Origin: CAVQFD01 sp963724695
GTDB lineage: Bacteria > Acidobacteriota > Vicinamibacteria > Vicinamibacterales > CAVVIG01
Assembly: GCA_963724695.1 (NCBI GenBank)
Contig: CAVRVW010000006.1
Span: forward strand, 1 to 64,000
DNA: 64,000 bases
Reading direction: 5' to 3'
Position 1 is the first letter of the stretch, and every line of letters begins with the position of its first letter. The position numbers and the translations under genes were made by a program. Of this stretch, positions 1 to 8,415 are shown in pieces. Below the pieces are notes generated by a model. It saw only the letters and a program-made list of their open reading frames with translations. It did not search any database and was not told the origin of the DNA.

Positions 1-462
1 GGCACACCCGCTCTTCGGCCCCGGCGCGGCGGATTGCCGAAACGACGGCGTGCGCCAGCTCGCGCGTGTTCTCCTTCAGCTCGACGATGATCCTGGCATC
101 AGGAAAACGCGCCAACACGGCGGAGAGCGTCGGAATGCCGCAATCCTCCCGACCTGCCTGCCCCGCCTGCCCCGCCCGCCCGGCCCGCCCGTGATCGAAT
201 CGGAACCCGGCGTCCGCGCGGCTCAGCTCATCTGCCGTGAAGCGCGCGACAGGCCCGGTCAGGTTCGTCGTTCGATCAAGCGTGGTGTCGTGGTGTACCA
301 TGCATGGGCGCCGTCCCTGGACAGGCGAACGTCCAGTTCCAGTCCGTCAGCGCCGAGCGCGAGACCGTTCTTGAAGGCCGCCATGGTGTTCTCGGGCGCC
401 AGACCGGCGCCTCCTCGATGCGTGAACACCAGCGGATGCGGCGCGATATAGAATCGACTCAT
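1..462 (-). CDS. Glycerophosphodiester phosphodiesterase, 5' part (runs off the window edge)
   Basis: Hydrolyses glycerophosphodiesters to glycerol-3-phosphate and an alcohol. The N-terminal part shows the family signature HRGGAGLAPENT, then the metal-binding ELD motif, and, after a frameshift near position 300, the HHDTTLDRTT motif with the second catalytic histidine. Downstream the frame reads into IPTLSAVLARFPDARIIVEL, typical of the GDPD barrel. The C-terminal half lies outside the window. A run of Gly-x-Ala tripeptides (positions 142-191) is inserted in frame just before IPTL, where relatives have a variable loop. The ATG used (460-462) overlaps the ATG of the divergent ATPase gene, so the real start may be a later codon nearer VFTHRGG. 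Family call is firm; the indel is probably a sequencing error. Confidence 0.85.
142..191. repeat. GC-rich 9-nt tandem array inside the GDPD gene
   Basis: About four and a half units of 9 nt, of the form GCCCCGCCT on the + strand (units at 151, 160, 169, 178, 187), with a weaker unit before. On the coding strand it reads Gly-Arg-Ala, Gly-Arg-Ala, Gly-Gln-Ala, Gly-Gln-Ala, Gly-Arg-Glu without breaking the frame. Same class as the arrays at 5063, 9164, 43530, 62981 and 63881. Confidence 0.85.
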
Positions 463-1968
463 GACGTCGTCAATTCAGACCCTGGGCGAACTCCGGAAGG
501 CACATGGCTCCACCCGTCGAACCGGAGGCGTCAAGCAGGAGATCCGCGACAACCTGATGCGGAAACTCCGGGCTGGCGAGCGCCTGTTCCCGGGCATCAT
601 AGGGTACGACGAGACGGTCGTCCCCCAAGTCGTGAATGCGGTGCTGTCGCGGCATAACTTCATCCTCCTCGGCTTCCGCGGCCAGGCGAAGAGCCGGATT
701 CTGCGCGGGCTCGTCGAGTTTCTCGACGAAACGGTGCCGGTCGTTCCGGCTGCGAGATTCACGACGATTCGTTCGCTCCCGTCTGCGCCGCGTGCCGCGC
801 CCGGGTCGCGGCCGATAGGCGACCGCACTCCGAATCGGCTGGTCCCGCGCGAGGCGACCGATTACGTTGAAAAGCTCGCCACACCCGATGTGACCATTGC
901 TGACATGGTTGGCGATATGGACCCATCGAGGCCGCGCAGGGCGGCCACGAGCTGGGCCAGCCAGCTGACGATGCACTACGGTCTTCTGCCGCGGGCCAAC
1001 CGCGGCATCTTCGCCATCAACGAGCTGCCCGATCTTGCGGGCAAGATTCAGGTGGGCCTGTTCAACATCCTGCAGGAGGGCGACGTCCAAATTAAAGGCT
1101 ACCCGATCCGGCTTAATCTGGATATGGTGCTCGTCTTCACGGCGAATCCGGAAGACTACACGGCCAGGCAAGATGATTAGCCGCTGAAGGACCGCATCGG
1201 TTCGGAAATCCGACGCACTATCCGGCCAGCTGGGAAAACGGCGCTCGCCATCACGCATCAGGAGGCGTGGCTCCAGGGCGCGGCGGCCGGCAAGTCGCAT
1301 TCCGGCCGTTCGTGCGCGAGTCGTCGAAGGCAGTCGCGTTCCAGGCCAGGAGCGACGCAACGGGTGGACAAACGTTCGGCGTCAGCCAGACGACTGCCCA
1401 TCTCCACCCTGGAGGTGTGTCTCGTAATGCGGAGCGCCGGGCGCTGGCCACTGGGAAACGGAACTCGTCGTCCCGCGTGTCACGGACGTGTACGCGGCGC
1501 TGCCGTCGATTACCGGGAAGTTCGAGCTCGAGTACGAAGGCGAGCTCCGCGGCGCGGACACAGATCGCGCGGGATCTCATCCGGCGGCCGTGGGCAATGG
1601 CGTTCTCCGGCATGTTCGAGGGCGCCGATACGAAGACGGTCGTCGAGTGGTTCGACCTTGGTGGGTCGCTGCCGATGACCGACGCGACGTCCGGTGACGC
1701 GCTCATCGCAGGCACGAAACACGTGCAGGGGCTGCGCGCTCTCGCGGAACGGACGGGCTCGCCCCCGGCGCGCCGGCCCCGGCCGTCGCCTCGGCGATCG
1801 ACTTCGTGCTCGAGGGCCTCTGCGCGCAGAAGAAGATCAGCCGCAACGACGACCGCTATACCGCAGGGACCGAAACGGCGCCGCGGCGTCCGTCGCGCCG
1901 CGAAGAGGCGGCCATGGAAGAGGAGATTCGCATCCCGGGCGGAAATCAAGAAGAAGGATTACAACTGA
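461..1968 (+). CDS. MoxR/ChlI-like AAA+ ATPase (magnesium-chelatase-type), frameshifted in several places
   Basis: AAA+ ATPase expected to work with the VWA protein encoded next. The first 240 codons are open and show a P-loop-like GFRGQAKS, the LATPDVTIADMVGD segment and the well-conserved GLLPRANRGIFAINELPDL region followed by ILQEGDVQIKGYP and FTANPEDYTAR. The remainder is recoverable only by hopping frames: PLKDRIGSEIR, LAITHQEAW, QVAFQARSD, PSITGKFELEYEGEL, MFEGADTKTVVEWFDLGGS, FVLEGLCAQKKISRNDDR and a terminal KKKDYN before the stop at 1966-1968. Reconstructed length, about 500 aa, matches full-length relatives. At least seven indels in 1.5 kb is denser than elsewhere in the window. Either local sequence quality is poor or the gene is decaying. 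The intact VWA partner favours the first. Confidence 0.75.
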
Positions 1969-2083
1969 GCGACGCCGACTTGGACACCCGAGGCCGAGAG
2001 TCTACGCTCGAGGCCGAGGGACAAAGGATGCAGCGTGAGGCGCGAGCGGGGGTGGGGCCCCGCGAGCGTAAGATAAGAAGTAG

Positions 2084-3403
2084 ATGAAGTACCGCATACA
2101 CCAGTACACGGGCGACCTGCTCGACGAGCTCGACATCGAGGATCTGGTGTCGAAGCTGTCCGACCTGCTGCTTTCGAGCGGTTTCGGAAACCCCTACGCC
2201 ACAGACGATGACGATCGGACGATGCAGGCGTTGCACGACGCGATTCTGGACGCGCTCTTCAATGGCGGTGTGCTGCCCGAAGAGACCATCGAGCGCCTGC
2301 TCGGCGATCCGTCGGACGGGGACCAGGCTGATGCCCGCAGCCAGCTCGAGGAGTTGATCCAGCAGATCATCGAACGGATGGGCGAACAGGGGTACATCAC
2401 GGCTCCGCCGGATCTCGAAGGCGAGCGTCAGCGGCGGAGCGGCCCCGGGGCTGGCGACGGCGAGCCACCCGTGCATTTCCAGGTGACCGACAAGACGCTG
2501 GACTTTCTGGGATACCGTGCGCTGCGTGATCTGCTCGGGTCTCTCGGCAAGAGCAGCTTCGGACGTCATGACACGCGCGAGCAGGCCACCGGTGTCGAGA
2601 CAACGGGCGCACCCAAGCCGTACGAGTTCGGCGACACGATGAACCTCGACCCTGGCAGCACGCTGCTGAACGCGGTGCGGCGCGAGGCGAGAGAGGCGGG
2701 GTCCGGCGGCGGCTTCGGACTCGAGCCTCCCGGCTCCGTCCGGAGCCCGAAGGCGGGAGCCCGGAGCCGCATCCATGTGGCCCACGAAGACCTGATGGTC
2801 GTCCAGGGCGAGTACCAGAGCTCGTGTGCGACCGTGCTGATGCTCGACTGCAGCCACAGCATGATTCTCTACGGCGAGGATCGGTTCACGCCGGCCAAGC
2901 GCGTCGCCCTCGCTCTGGCGCAGCTCATCAAGACACAGTTCCCCGGTGACGCACTGAAGGTCGTCCTGTTTCACGATTCGGCCGAGGAGATCCCGCTCGC
3001 CGAGCTCGGGCGTGTCCGGGTGGGCCCGTACTACACGAACACGCGCGAGGGCCTGCGGCTCGCGCGGCGCCTTCTGGACCGCCAGCAGAAGGACATGCGG
3101 CAGATCATCATGATCACGGACGGCAAGCCGTCGGCGCTGACCCAGCCGGACGGACGCATCTACCGCAACGCCTTCGGGCTCGACCCGTTCATCGTTGCCG
3201 AAACGTGCGCGGAGGTTGCCGCCTGCAGGAAGAGCGGCATCATGATCAACACCTTCATGCTGGCACGCGACTACGATCTCGTGAGCTTCGTGCGCCGGGT
3301 GGCCGACATCTGCAAGGGCAAGGCGTACTTCACGACGCCCTACACCCTGGGCCAGTACGTGCTGATGGATTACATGAACCGGAAGACCAGGACGATCCAC
3401 TGA
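2084..3403 (+). CDS. VWA-domain protein, partner of the MoxR-like ATPase
   Basis: An intact 439-residue protein. The N-terminal third is acidic and helical (LLDELDIEDLVSKLSDLLL). A Gly/Pro-rich linker follows, then a C-terminal von Willebrand A domain with a complete MIDAS: DxSxS at residues 255-259 (DCSHS), a threonine in the TNTREGLRLA segment and an aspartate in MITDGKPSAL. MoxR-type ATPases paired with VWA proteins act in metal-dependent assembly or remodelling of protein complexes; the substrate here is unknown. It lies 115 nt after the ATPase and overlaps the next gene by one base (TGATG), so the three probably form one operon. The name is by domain only. Confidence 0.85.
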   Translation: MKYRIHQYTGDLLDELDIEDLVSKLSDLLLSSGFGNPYATDDDDRTMQALHDAILDALFNGGVLPEETIERLLGDPSDGDQADARSQLEELIQQIIERMGEQGYITAPPDLEGERQRRSGPGAGDGEPPVHFQVTDKTLDFLGYRALRDLLGSLGKSSFGRHDTREQATGVETTGAPKPYEFGDTMNLDPGSTLLNAVRREAREAGSGGGFGLEPPGSVRSPKAGARSRIHVAHEDLMVVQGEYQSSCATVLMLDCSHSMILYGEDRFTPAKRVALALAQLIKTQFPGDALKVVLFHDSAEEIPLAELGRVRVGPYYTNTREGLRLARRLLDRQQKDMRQIIMITDGKPSALTQPDGRIYRNAFGLDPFIVAETCAEVAACRKSGIMINTFMLARDYDLVSFVRRVADICKGKAYFTTPYTLGQYVLMDYMNRKTRTIH

Positions 3404-4035
3404 TGGCCGAGTGGCTCCCGTTGTTTCCGCTGCCGAGCGTCGTGCTCTTCCCGAGCGTGTTCCTGCCGCTCCACATCTTCGAGCCACGCTATCGCGACAT
3501 GGTGGCCGACGCGCTGGCCAGCGACCGGATGATCGGGATGGTGTTGTCGCGGCCGGACGCTCCAGGAGACCATCGCGAAGTGCCGGCAATCTACAGCATC
3601 GGCTGCAGCGGCGTCATCACGCACGTCGAGCAACTGGCCGACGGGCGCTACAACATCGTGCTGCGCGGACTCGAACGCTTCAGGATTCTCGAGGAAGATC
3701 GCTCGCGCTCCTACCGACGTGCGCTCGTGGATCCGCTGCCGGAGCGGCAGCTGGGCCCGGACGATCGAGCGATAGTCCGCAGGCAGCGGGGCGAGCTCGA
3801 AGCGCTGCTCGCCGCACCGGGCGAGCCGCGGGGCGGCGAGGCCAGAACCACGGCGGCCATGGGCGACGAAGACCTCGTCAATGCGCTCGCTCAGTATCTC
3901 GACCTCGACCCCCTCGAGAAGCAGGCGCTGCTCGAGCGCGACTGTCTGCGCAGCCGCGCCGAGTCGCTCGTCGAGCTTCTCGAGATGAAGATCCTGATGG
4001 CACGCACACCTGGTCTGTCACGGGCCGCCCACTAA
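3403..4035 (+). CDS. LON peptidase substrate-binding-domain protein
   Basis: A stand-alone LON N-terminal domain of 210 aa without ATPase or protease parts. It opens with the characteristic LPLFPLPSVVLFPSVFLPLHIFE pattern (residues 5-27) and keeps EPRYRDMV and the IGCSGVITHVEQLADGRYNIVLRG strand-turn-strand, followed by a charged helical tail. Such proteins are thought to recognise unfolded or regulatory clients, but their role outside Lon is not established. The start ATG overlaps the VWA stop codon by one base, indicating translational coupling. A link to the ATPase/VWA pair, as adaptor or client binder, is an inference from position. Confidence 0.85.
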   Translation: MAEWLPLFPLPSVVLFPSVFLPLHIFEPRYRDMVADALASDRMIGMVLSRPDAPGDHREVPAIYSIGCSGVITHVEQLADGRYNIVLRGLERFRILEEDRSRSYRRALVDPLPERQLGPDDRAIVRRQRGELEALLAAPGEPRGGEARTTAAMGDEDLVNALAQYLDLDPLEKQALLERDCLRSRAESLVELLEMKILMARTPGLSRAAH

Positions 4036-4096
4036 GCAGGCGGGCGGTTCACGCCGGCGGAAGGGCTGGCGGAAGGCAGACGTGCAGTCGCACAGT

Positions 4097-4133
4097 CCTT
4101 CTGAGTTCTCACTTCGCCGGAACTCTAGAAGGG
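4097..4133. terminator. Hairpin between convergent genes, built from 7-nt units
   Basis: CTTCTGAGTTC and GAACTCTAGAAG can pair around an 11-nt loop between the LON-domain gene and the convergent small membrane protein. The left side also reads as 7-nt units (TTCTGAG, TTCTCAC). The stop codon of the convergent gene (4125-4127) is inside the right arm. There is no clear T-run, so termination is inferred from geometry. Its left arm closely resembles the array at 24562-24589. Confidence 0.5.
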
Positions 4134-4367
4134 CCTCACGACCTGAGTGAGGGTGGGCTCTCCCTGCTCGTTGTACGTCGCCCTCTGGAACCGACCGGTC
4201 CAGCGATCGTAGACGACGACACTGGACCCGTTGGAGGAGAACTCGTAGCGCGGCATGATCCCGTGCAGCCCGATCGCGAGGGCAATGAGGATGGCCGCCA
4301 CCGCAATCCAGACAGCGGTCGGGACATCTCGAAGCAGATTCGGCCGTGGGGCCTGATCGTTCGCCAT
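4125..4367 (-). CDS. Small single-pass membrane protein, unknown function
   Basis: An 80-residue protein with a short polar N-terminus and one hydrophobic helix (about residues 18-38, TAVWIAVAAILIALAIGLHG). The soluble tail contains YDRWTGRFQRATYNEQGEP and is probably periplasmic. I recognise no named domain. The frame is open, codon use resembles the neighbours, and the gene fills the gap between the convergent LON gene and the YpdA-like gene, so I accept it as real. Its start lies only 18 nt after the stop of the upstream reductase gene on the same strand, so the two may be co-transcribed. Confidence 0.6.
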   Translation of the reverse strand: MANDQAPRPNLLRDVPTAVWIAVAAILIALAIGLHGIMPRYEFSSNGSSVVVYDRWTGRFQRATYNEQGEPTLTQVVRPF

Positions 4368-4384
4368 GCGCCTAGTATGACGGC

Positions 4385-5406
4385 TCAGGACTCCGCTCGA
4401 CGCGCGATGACCTCGACGATCTTCTCGCCGTGAAAACGGCCGTTCTCGATGAAGATGGTGCCCGTATCCTCGCCGGCGATGGCGCCGCCGGCCACGAACA
4501 GGCCGGGCACATTGGTCTCGAACGTTTCCGGGTCGAGAATCGGCGCGTCGCGTTCGTTCAGGCGAATGCCCGCGGCCTGCATCAGCGCCTTGTCGGCACG
4601 GTATCCCGTCAGGAGAAAGACGGCGTCGGCGGGTATCTCGCGGGTCTCGCCGGAGGCCGACCGCACCACGACGACGGTGGGCCGAATCTCGACGAGCTGC
4701 GAGCTGAACACCGCGGCGATCGAGCCTTCCTTGATGCGGTTCTCGATGTCCGGCCGGACCCAGTACTTGATGGTGCTCTTCAACTCGGCGGCGCGGTGCA
4801 CGATGGTCACCGAGGCGCCGGCCCGGTACATGTCGAGCGCGGCCTCAGCGGCAGAATTTCCCCCGCCCACGATGACGACGCGCTGACGATACGAGGGGTG
4901 GGGATCGCTGTAGAAGTGGCTGACGTGCGGAAGGTCCTCTCCCGGGACTCCCAGCATGTTGGGCCGGTCGTAGTAGCCGATGGCGAAGATGACGTTCGCC
5001 GCCTCACGCACGCGTGTCCCGCCTGACGCGGTGCGCGTTTCGACAACGAAGCACCGGCCCTCGCCTGCCTCGCCCGCCCCGCCTGCCCGCCTGCCACGCC
5101 TGCCTCGAGGCTCACCGCCGTGACCGGCTCGCCGAAAGCGATGCGCAGATCGTAGGTGTCCACTACCTTCCGGTAGTAGCGCAGCGCCTCGGTCCGCGTG
5201 GGCTTGTCGTAGGGAGAGACAAACGGGAGGCCACCGATCTCGAGCAGTTCCGGCGTGGTGAAGAACACCATCTGCGGCGGAAAGCGGAAGATCGAATTGA
5301 CCAGGACGCCTTGCTCGATGACCTGGTAGTCGAGTCCGCGCTTGCTGGCCGCGATGGCGGCGGACAGGCCCGACGGCCCCCCGCCGATGATCAACAAATC
5401 CCGCAA
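4385..5406 (-). CDS. ypdA: YpdA-family FAD/NAD(P)-dependent oxidoreductase (putative bacillithiol disulfide reductase), frameshifted in a repeat
   Basis: Flavoprotein of the thioredoxin-reductase superfamily; the YpdA branch reduces oxidised bacillithiol. The N-terminal half has the FAD fold (IIGGGPSGLSAAIAA) and the YpdA-typical NSIFRFPPQMVFFTTPELLEIG. The C-terminal half has the NAD(P) fold (VVIVGGGNSAAEAALD), AIGYYDRPNMLGVPGEDLPHV and FVAGGAIAGEDTGTIFIENGR. The two halves lie in different frames. The junction falls in a GC-rich array (5063-5107) where one unit is 8 rather than 9 nt; restoring one base joins the halves. The only usable start in this frame is a TTG at 5404-5406, five bases from another array and without a Shine-Dalgarno. 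Family confident; bacillithiol as substrate is inferred. Confidence 0.85.
5063..5107. repeat. 9-nt GC-rich array inside ypdA with one 8-nt unit
   Basis: Five consecutive units on the + strand: GCCTGCCTC, GCCCGCCCC, GCCTGCCC (only 8 nt, 5081-5088), GCCTGCCAC, GCCTGCCTC. With the short unit restored to 9 nt the coding strand reads Glu-Ala-Gly, Val-Ala-Gly, x-Ala-Gly, Gly-Ala-Gly, Glu-Ala-Gly, a perfect x-Ala-Gly tripeptide series, and the gene becomes a single frame. Confidence 0.9.
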
Positions 5407-5410
5407 GAGA

Positions 5411-5510
5411 ATTGCAGTATTGCAGAATTGCAGAATTGCAGGAAGGATCGAACGGGACCTACTTCCTGCAATGCTTCCTGCAATCCTGCAATCCTGCCAT
5501 CCTGCAAGAA
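5411..5510. repeat. Inverted 8-nt array between ypdA and the secreted-protein gene
   Basis: The left arm (5411-5442) has four 8-nt units based on ATTGCAGA. The right arm (5464-5507) has five units based on TCCTGCAA, the same sequence inverted, with a 4-nt half unit between the first two. ATTGCAGGAAG and CTTCCTGCAAT can pair. The array fills almost the entire gap, from five bases upstream of the ypdA TTG to seven bases before the next gene's stop codon. Confidence 0.85.
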
Positions 5511-5516
5511 GGAGGG

Positions 5517-5924
5517 CTATTTCTTGGTGGCCGCGCCTTCGAGGAAGAATTGGCCGCCGGCGGCGTCGAATCCGAACTTCATCTTGTCGCCGTCAGGCGT
5601 CAGGGTGATCTTCATCGGAATCTGGTTCCCCTGGAAGTCCATGGCATAGCTGAGCACGAGGCTCGCATCCGCCTTGGTGATGTCGGTGATGGCCTGGGCC
5701 GGGAACATCTCCGAGCCGACCTCGCCAACGACCTTGCCGGCGTCGGACTTGACGCTCAGATCGAGAGGCATGTTGCCTTGCGGCGTCTCGAGCATGAGCA
5801 CCCAGGTGCCGACGAAGGGTGCGGCGTCAGCCGGGGTGGCTGGGGTCTGGGCCGACGCCGTCAGCGCCGAACCAAAGAGCGCGGCAAAAGCGATAGCCGT
5901 TCTGAACCACGTGCGTGTCGACAT
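5517..5924 (-). CDS. Secreted protein of unknown function
   Basis: A 135-residue protein starting with a classical signal peptide (MSTRTWFRTAIAFAALFGSA, cleavage near ASAQ). The mature part is a small beta-rich domain: FVGTWVLMLETPQG, LSVKSDAGKVVGEVG, ITDITKADASLVLSY, KITLTPDGDKMKFGFD and a Lys-Lys end. The alternation of strands and 'TPDG' turns looks lipocalin-like, but I cannot name a family with certainty. I place the start at 5924 rather than 5942 because AAAGGA lies eight bases upstream of it and the signal peptide then has a normal length. Likely periplasmic. Confidence 0.7.
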   Translation of the reverse strand: MSTRTWFRTAIAFAALFGSALTASAQTPATPADAAPFVGTWVLMLETPQGNMPLDLSVKSDAGKVVGEVGSEMFPAQAITDITKADASLVLSYAMDFQGNQIPMKITLTPDGDKMKFGFDAAGGQFFLEGAATKK

Positions 5925-5942
5925 TTCGATAGGTCCTTTCAT

Positions 5943-6232
5943 TCCTCACCGGCCCCAATGGGCTGACTGTGCTTAGCAGGGCTAATCATATTACGAGGCC
6001 GGGCTGGCCCGGGTTCAAATCGGGGCCTGGACCCCTGGAACGCCTGAGGTGCGTGGGCAGGCCGTGGCCATCCAGCCCCGCCTGCGGCCCGCTCAGGGCG
6101 ATCCACGGCCAGTTCGCTGAAAAGTCTCTGCTCGCAAGCCCTTTTTGCTCTATCATTTAGCGCAAATCAACGAGCGGTCAACCCGACACGGGACCCGCTG
6201 TTGCCGCGAATTTTCCAGAGGAGACGACACGC
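5943..6232. other. Intergenic region upstream of the radical SAM gene
   Basis: No gene seen. It should hold the promoters for the two divergent genes. On the + strand TATCAT (6152-6157) is a possible -10 element, without a good -35. AGAGGAG (6218-6224), nine bases before the ATG at 6233, is a convincing ribosome binding site for the radical SAM gene. Confidence 0.5.
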
Positions 6233-8333
6233 ATGCACGCGCCCATCAAGTACTTCGAGAAAGGGCTCGCGATCGCCGCAAACGGGGCCTGGGTGGTGTT
6301 CAGCAATCTGAACAAGATCAAGCAGAACCCCTCGTTCACCCCGTCCTGGTCCGATAAACCGCTGCTGAAGTCGTACGAGAAGACGAAGCCGCCCCTCGGC
6401 TGGCCCCGCGAGACCGATTCGCTGTGCCCGACCTGCACGCGCGAGGCGCGTCAGGAGATTCTGGACGGCAAGAAGGACGTCAGCGTCCTGCTCAACGAGA
6501 AGGTCGGCGAGATCAAGGCGACCATTCTGGAGCGCGACGGCAAGATCCTGATGGTCAAGGACTGCCCGATCCACGGGCACTTCGAAGACGTGATGGCCAT
6601 CGACACGGCGTTCTTCAAGCACCTGGAGCAGACGTTTCCGGGCCGCGACATCCGCGCCCACAACGACGAAAAGCTCCACAACCACGGCAGCAGCACGATC
6701 CAGCATGGCCGCGGGTCGGTGCTCACGGTCGACCTGACCAACCGCTGCAACATGATGTGCGATCCCTGCTTCATGGACGCGAACCAGGTCGGGTTCGTGC
6801 ACGAGCTGACCTGGGACGACATCAAGACGGTCCTCGACAACGCCATCAGCATCAAGCCGCGCCGGCAGATGTCGGTGCAGTTCTCGGGCGGCGAGCCGAC
6901 CATCTCGCCCCACTTCCTGGACGCCGTGCGCTACGCGCGGAAGGTCGGCTACAACAGCGTGCAGGCGGCCACCAACGGCATCGAGTTCGCCAAGGACCCG
7001 GAGTTCGCGAAGCAGGCGGCTGAGGCTGGCCTCCGCTACGCCTACCTCCAGTTCGACGGCATCGGCAACGCCGCCAACGCGCACCGCCGGGTGGGCAACC
7101 TGTTCGACGTCAAGCTGCGCGCCATCGAAAACCTGTACAGCGCGGGCGTCGACATCGTGCCGGTGGTAACGATCGTCAACGGCGTCAACAACGAGCAGGT
7201 GGGCCGCATCATCGAGTTCGCCCTCGACAACCCGAAGAAGATCAACTTCCTCTCCTTCCAGCCGGTGTCGTTCACGGGCCGCGACGAAGAAGTCACGCCG
7301 GAGCGCCGGGCGGCGCAGCGGTACACGCTCTCGCACCTCGCGCACGACGTGAAGAACCAGACGGGCATCGGCGAGCCGGTCCGCGACTGGTTCCCGATTT
7401 CCTTCATGGGCAGCTTCACCGACTGGGCCGACGTGACCCACGGCGCCGAGAAGGAGTTCGGGCAGTTGACCTGCGGCTGCCACCCCAACTGCGGTGTCGG
7501 CATGGCCATCATGATCGACAAGGAAACCAAGGAAGCCGTGCCGGTGACGGCCTTCCTCAAGGCCGAGCAGCTCGCCAAGGACGTCGCCGCAGTCAGCGAC
7601 GCCGGGCCGCAGCCGGTTCTGGTCGGTCTTCGGCATGGCCCTCGCGGTGGTGCGCAACTACGATTCGTTCAAGGCCCCGACGCACTTCAAGCTGAGCGAT
7701 CTCCTGAGGAAGTTCGACAAGACCTTTGGCGCCACCAAGTCAGCCGAAAAGGGCAAGTACGGCCGGGTCGAAGGCGACCGCACCATCGACGACATCAAGA
7801 AGCGCAGGGCGGATCGCTGGAACTTCCTGTTCATTGCCGGCATGTGGTTCCAGGATCTCTTCAACTACGACTTCCGGCGCACCGAGATGTGCATCATCCC
7901 GTATGCCACGCAGCAGGGCGAGATCTCGTTCTGCGCCTACAACACGGGCATCGGCTGGCGCAACATCATCGAGAAGATGCACATGACGGCCACCCTCACC
8001 AAGTGGTACGAGGAGCACGGCCGCCACGAGATCTTCGCCGGCAACAAGGCCGTTCCGCTCAACTCGACCGCACACTCGCTGAAGCTCAACGAGGAGGCGG
8101 TCCGGGCCGGGGCGCAGACCGACCTCGACGACCTCGGCATCGCCAAGAACGCGCGCGAGGAAAAGATCGCCGCGCGCCACAAGGACGACAAGGACGCCAA
8201 GTACCACGACGAGATGGCGCGCCTCTACCGCCAGGAAGTGCTCAAGGAGCAGCCGACGCTGCAGATTCAGGGGCTGGGCGGTTCGAAAAAGAAGCAGGAC
8301 GTACAGCCGGTGCTGCACAAGCCGACGGTGTGA
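6233..8333 (+). CDS. Radical SAM protein of the Tes/Mss (tetraether or membrane-spanning lipid synthase) type, one frameshift
   Basis: About 700 aa after correcting one extra C near 7607. A rubredoxin-like N-terminal metal site is suggested by SLCPTC (C65, C68) and DCPIHGHFED (C111), a layout known from archaeal tetraether lipid synthase. The radical SAM core has CxxxCxxC at residues 172-179 (CNMMCDPC), then FSGGEPTI (GGEP at 219-222). Further cysteines (LTCGCHPNCG; MCIIPYA; ISFCAYN) could bind auxiliary clusters. Tes joins two lipid tails by sp3 C-C coupling, and bacterial relatives are candidates for making membrane-spanning diabolic or iso-diabolic acid lipids in Acidobacteria. No lipid gene adjoins it, so the substrate is inferred from family resemblance alone. 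It could instead be another member of this auxiliary-cluster radical SAM group. Confidence 0.7.
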
Positions 8334-8343
8334 AGAACTAGAA

Positions 8344-8378
8344 ATTTACGATTTACAATTTACAATTTACAATTCGTG
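8344..8378. repeat. 7-nt array, ATTTACA class, single arm
   Basis: Five 7-nt units in register: ATTTACG, three ATTTACA, ATTCGTG. It starts ten bases after the radical SAM stop codon and runs up to the terminator. The same unit recurs at 27925-28053 and 38492-38637. Confidence 0.85.
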
Positions 8379-8380
8379 AG

Positions 8381-8412
8381 GCCGGGTTGCCGAGAGGCGC
8401 CCGGCCTTTTGG
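8381..8412 (+). terminator. Rho-independent terminator of the radical SAM gene
   Basis: GCCGGG (8381-8386) pairs with CCCGGC (8400-8405), followed by CTTTTGG. It lies between convergent genes and directly after the 7-nt array. Confidence 0.75.
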
Positions 8413-8415
8413 TTT

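Noticed and set aside
6167..7657. A 496-codon minus-strand frame opposite the radical SAM gene
   Set aside because: The plus-strand frame carries conserved radical SAM motifs; the antisense translation is low-complexity Arg/Val/Asp-rich sequence typical of GC-rich shadows.
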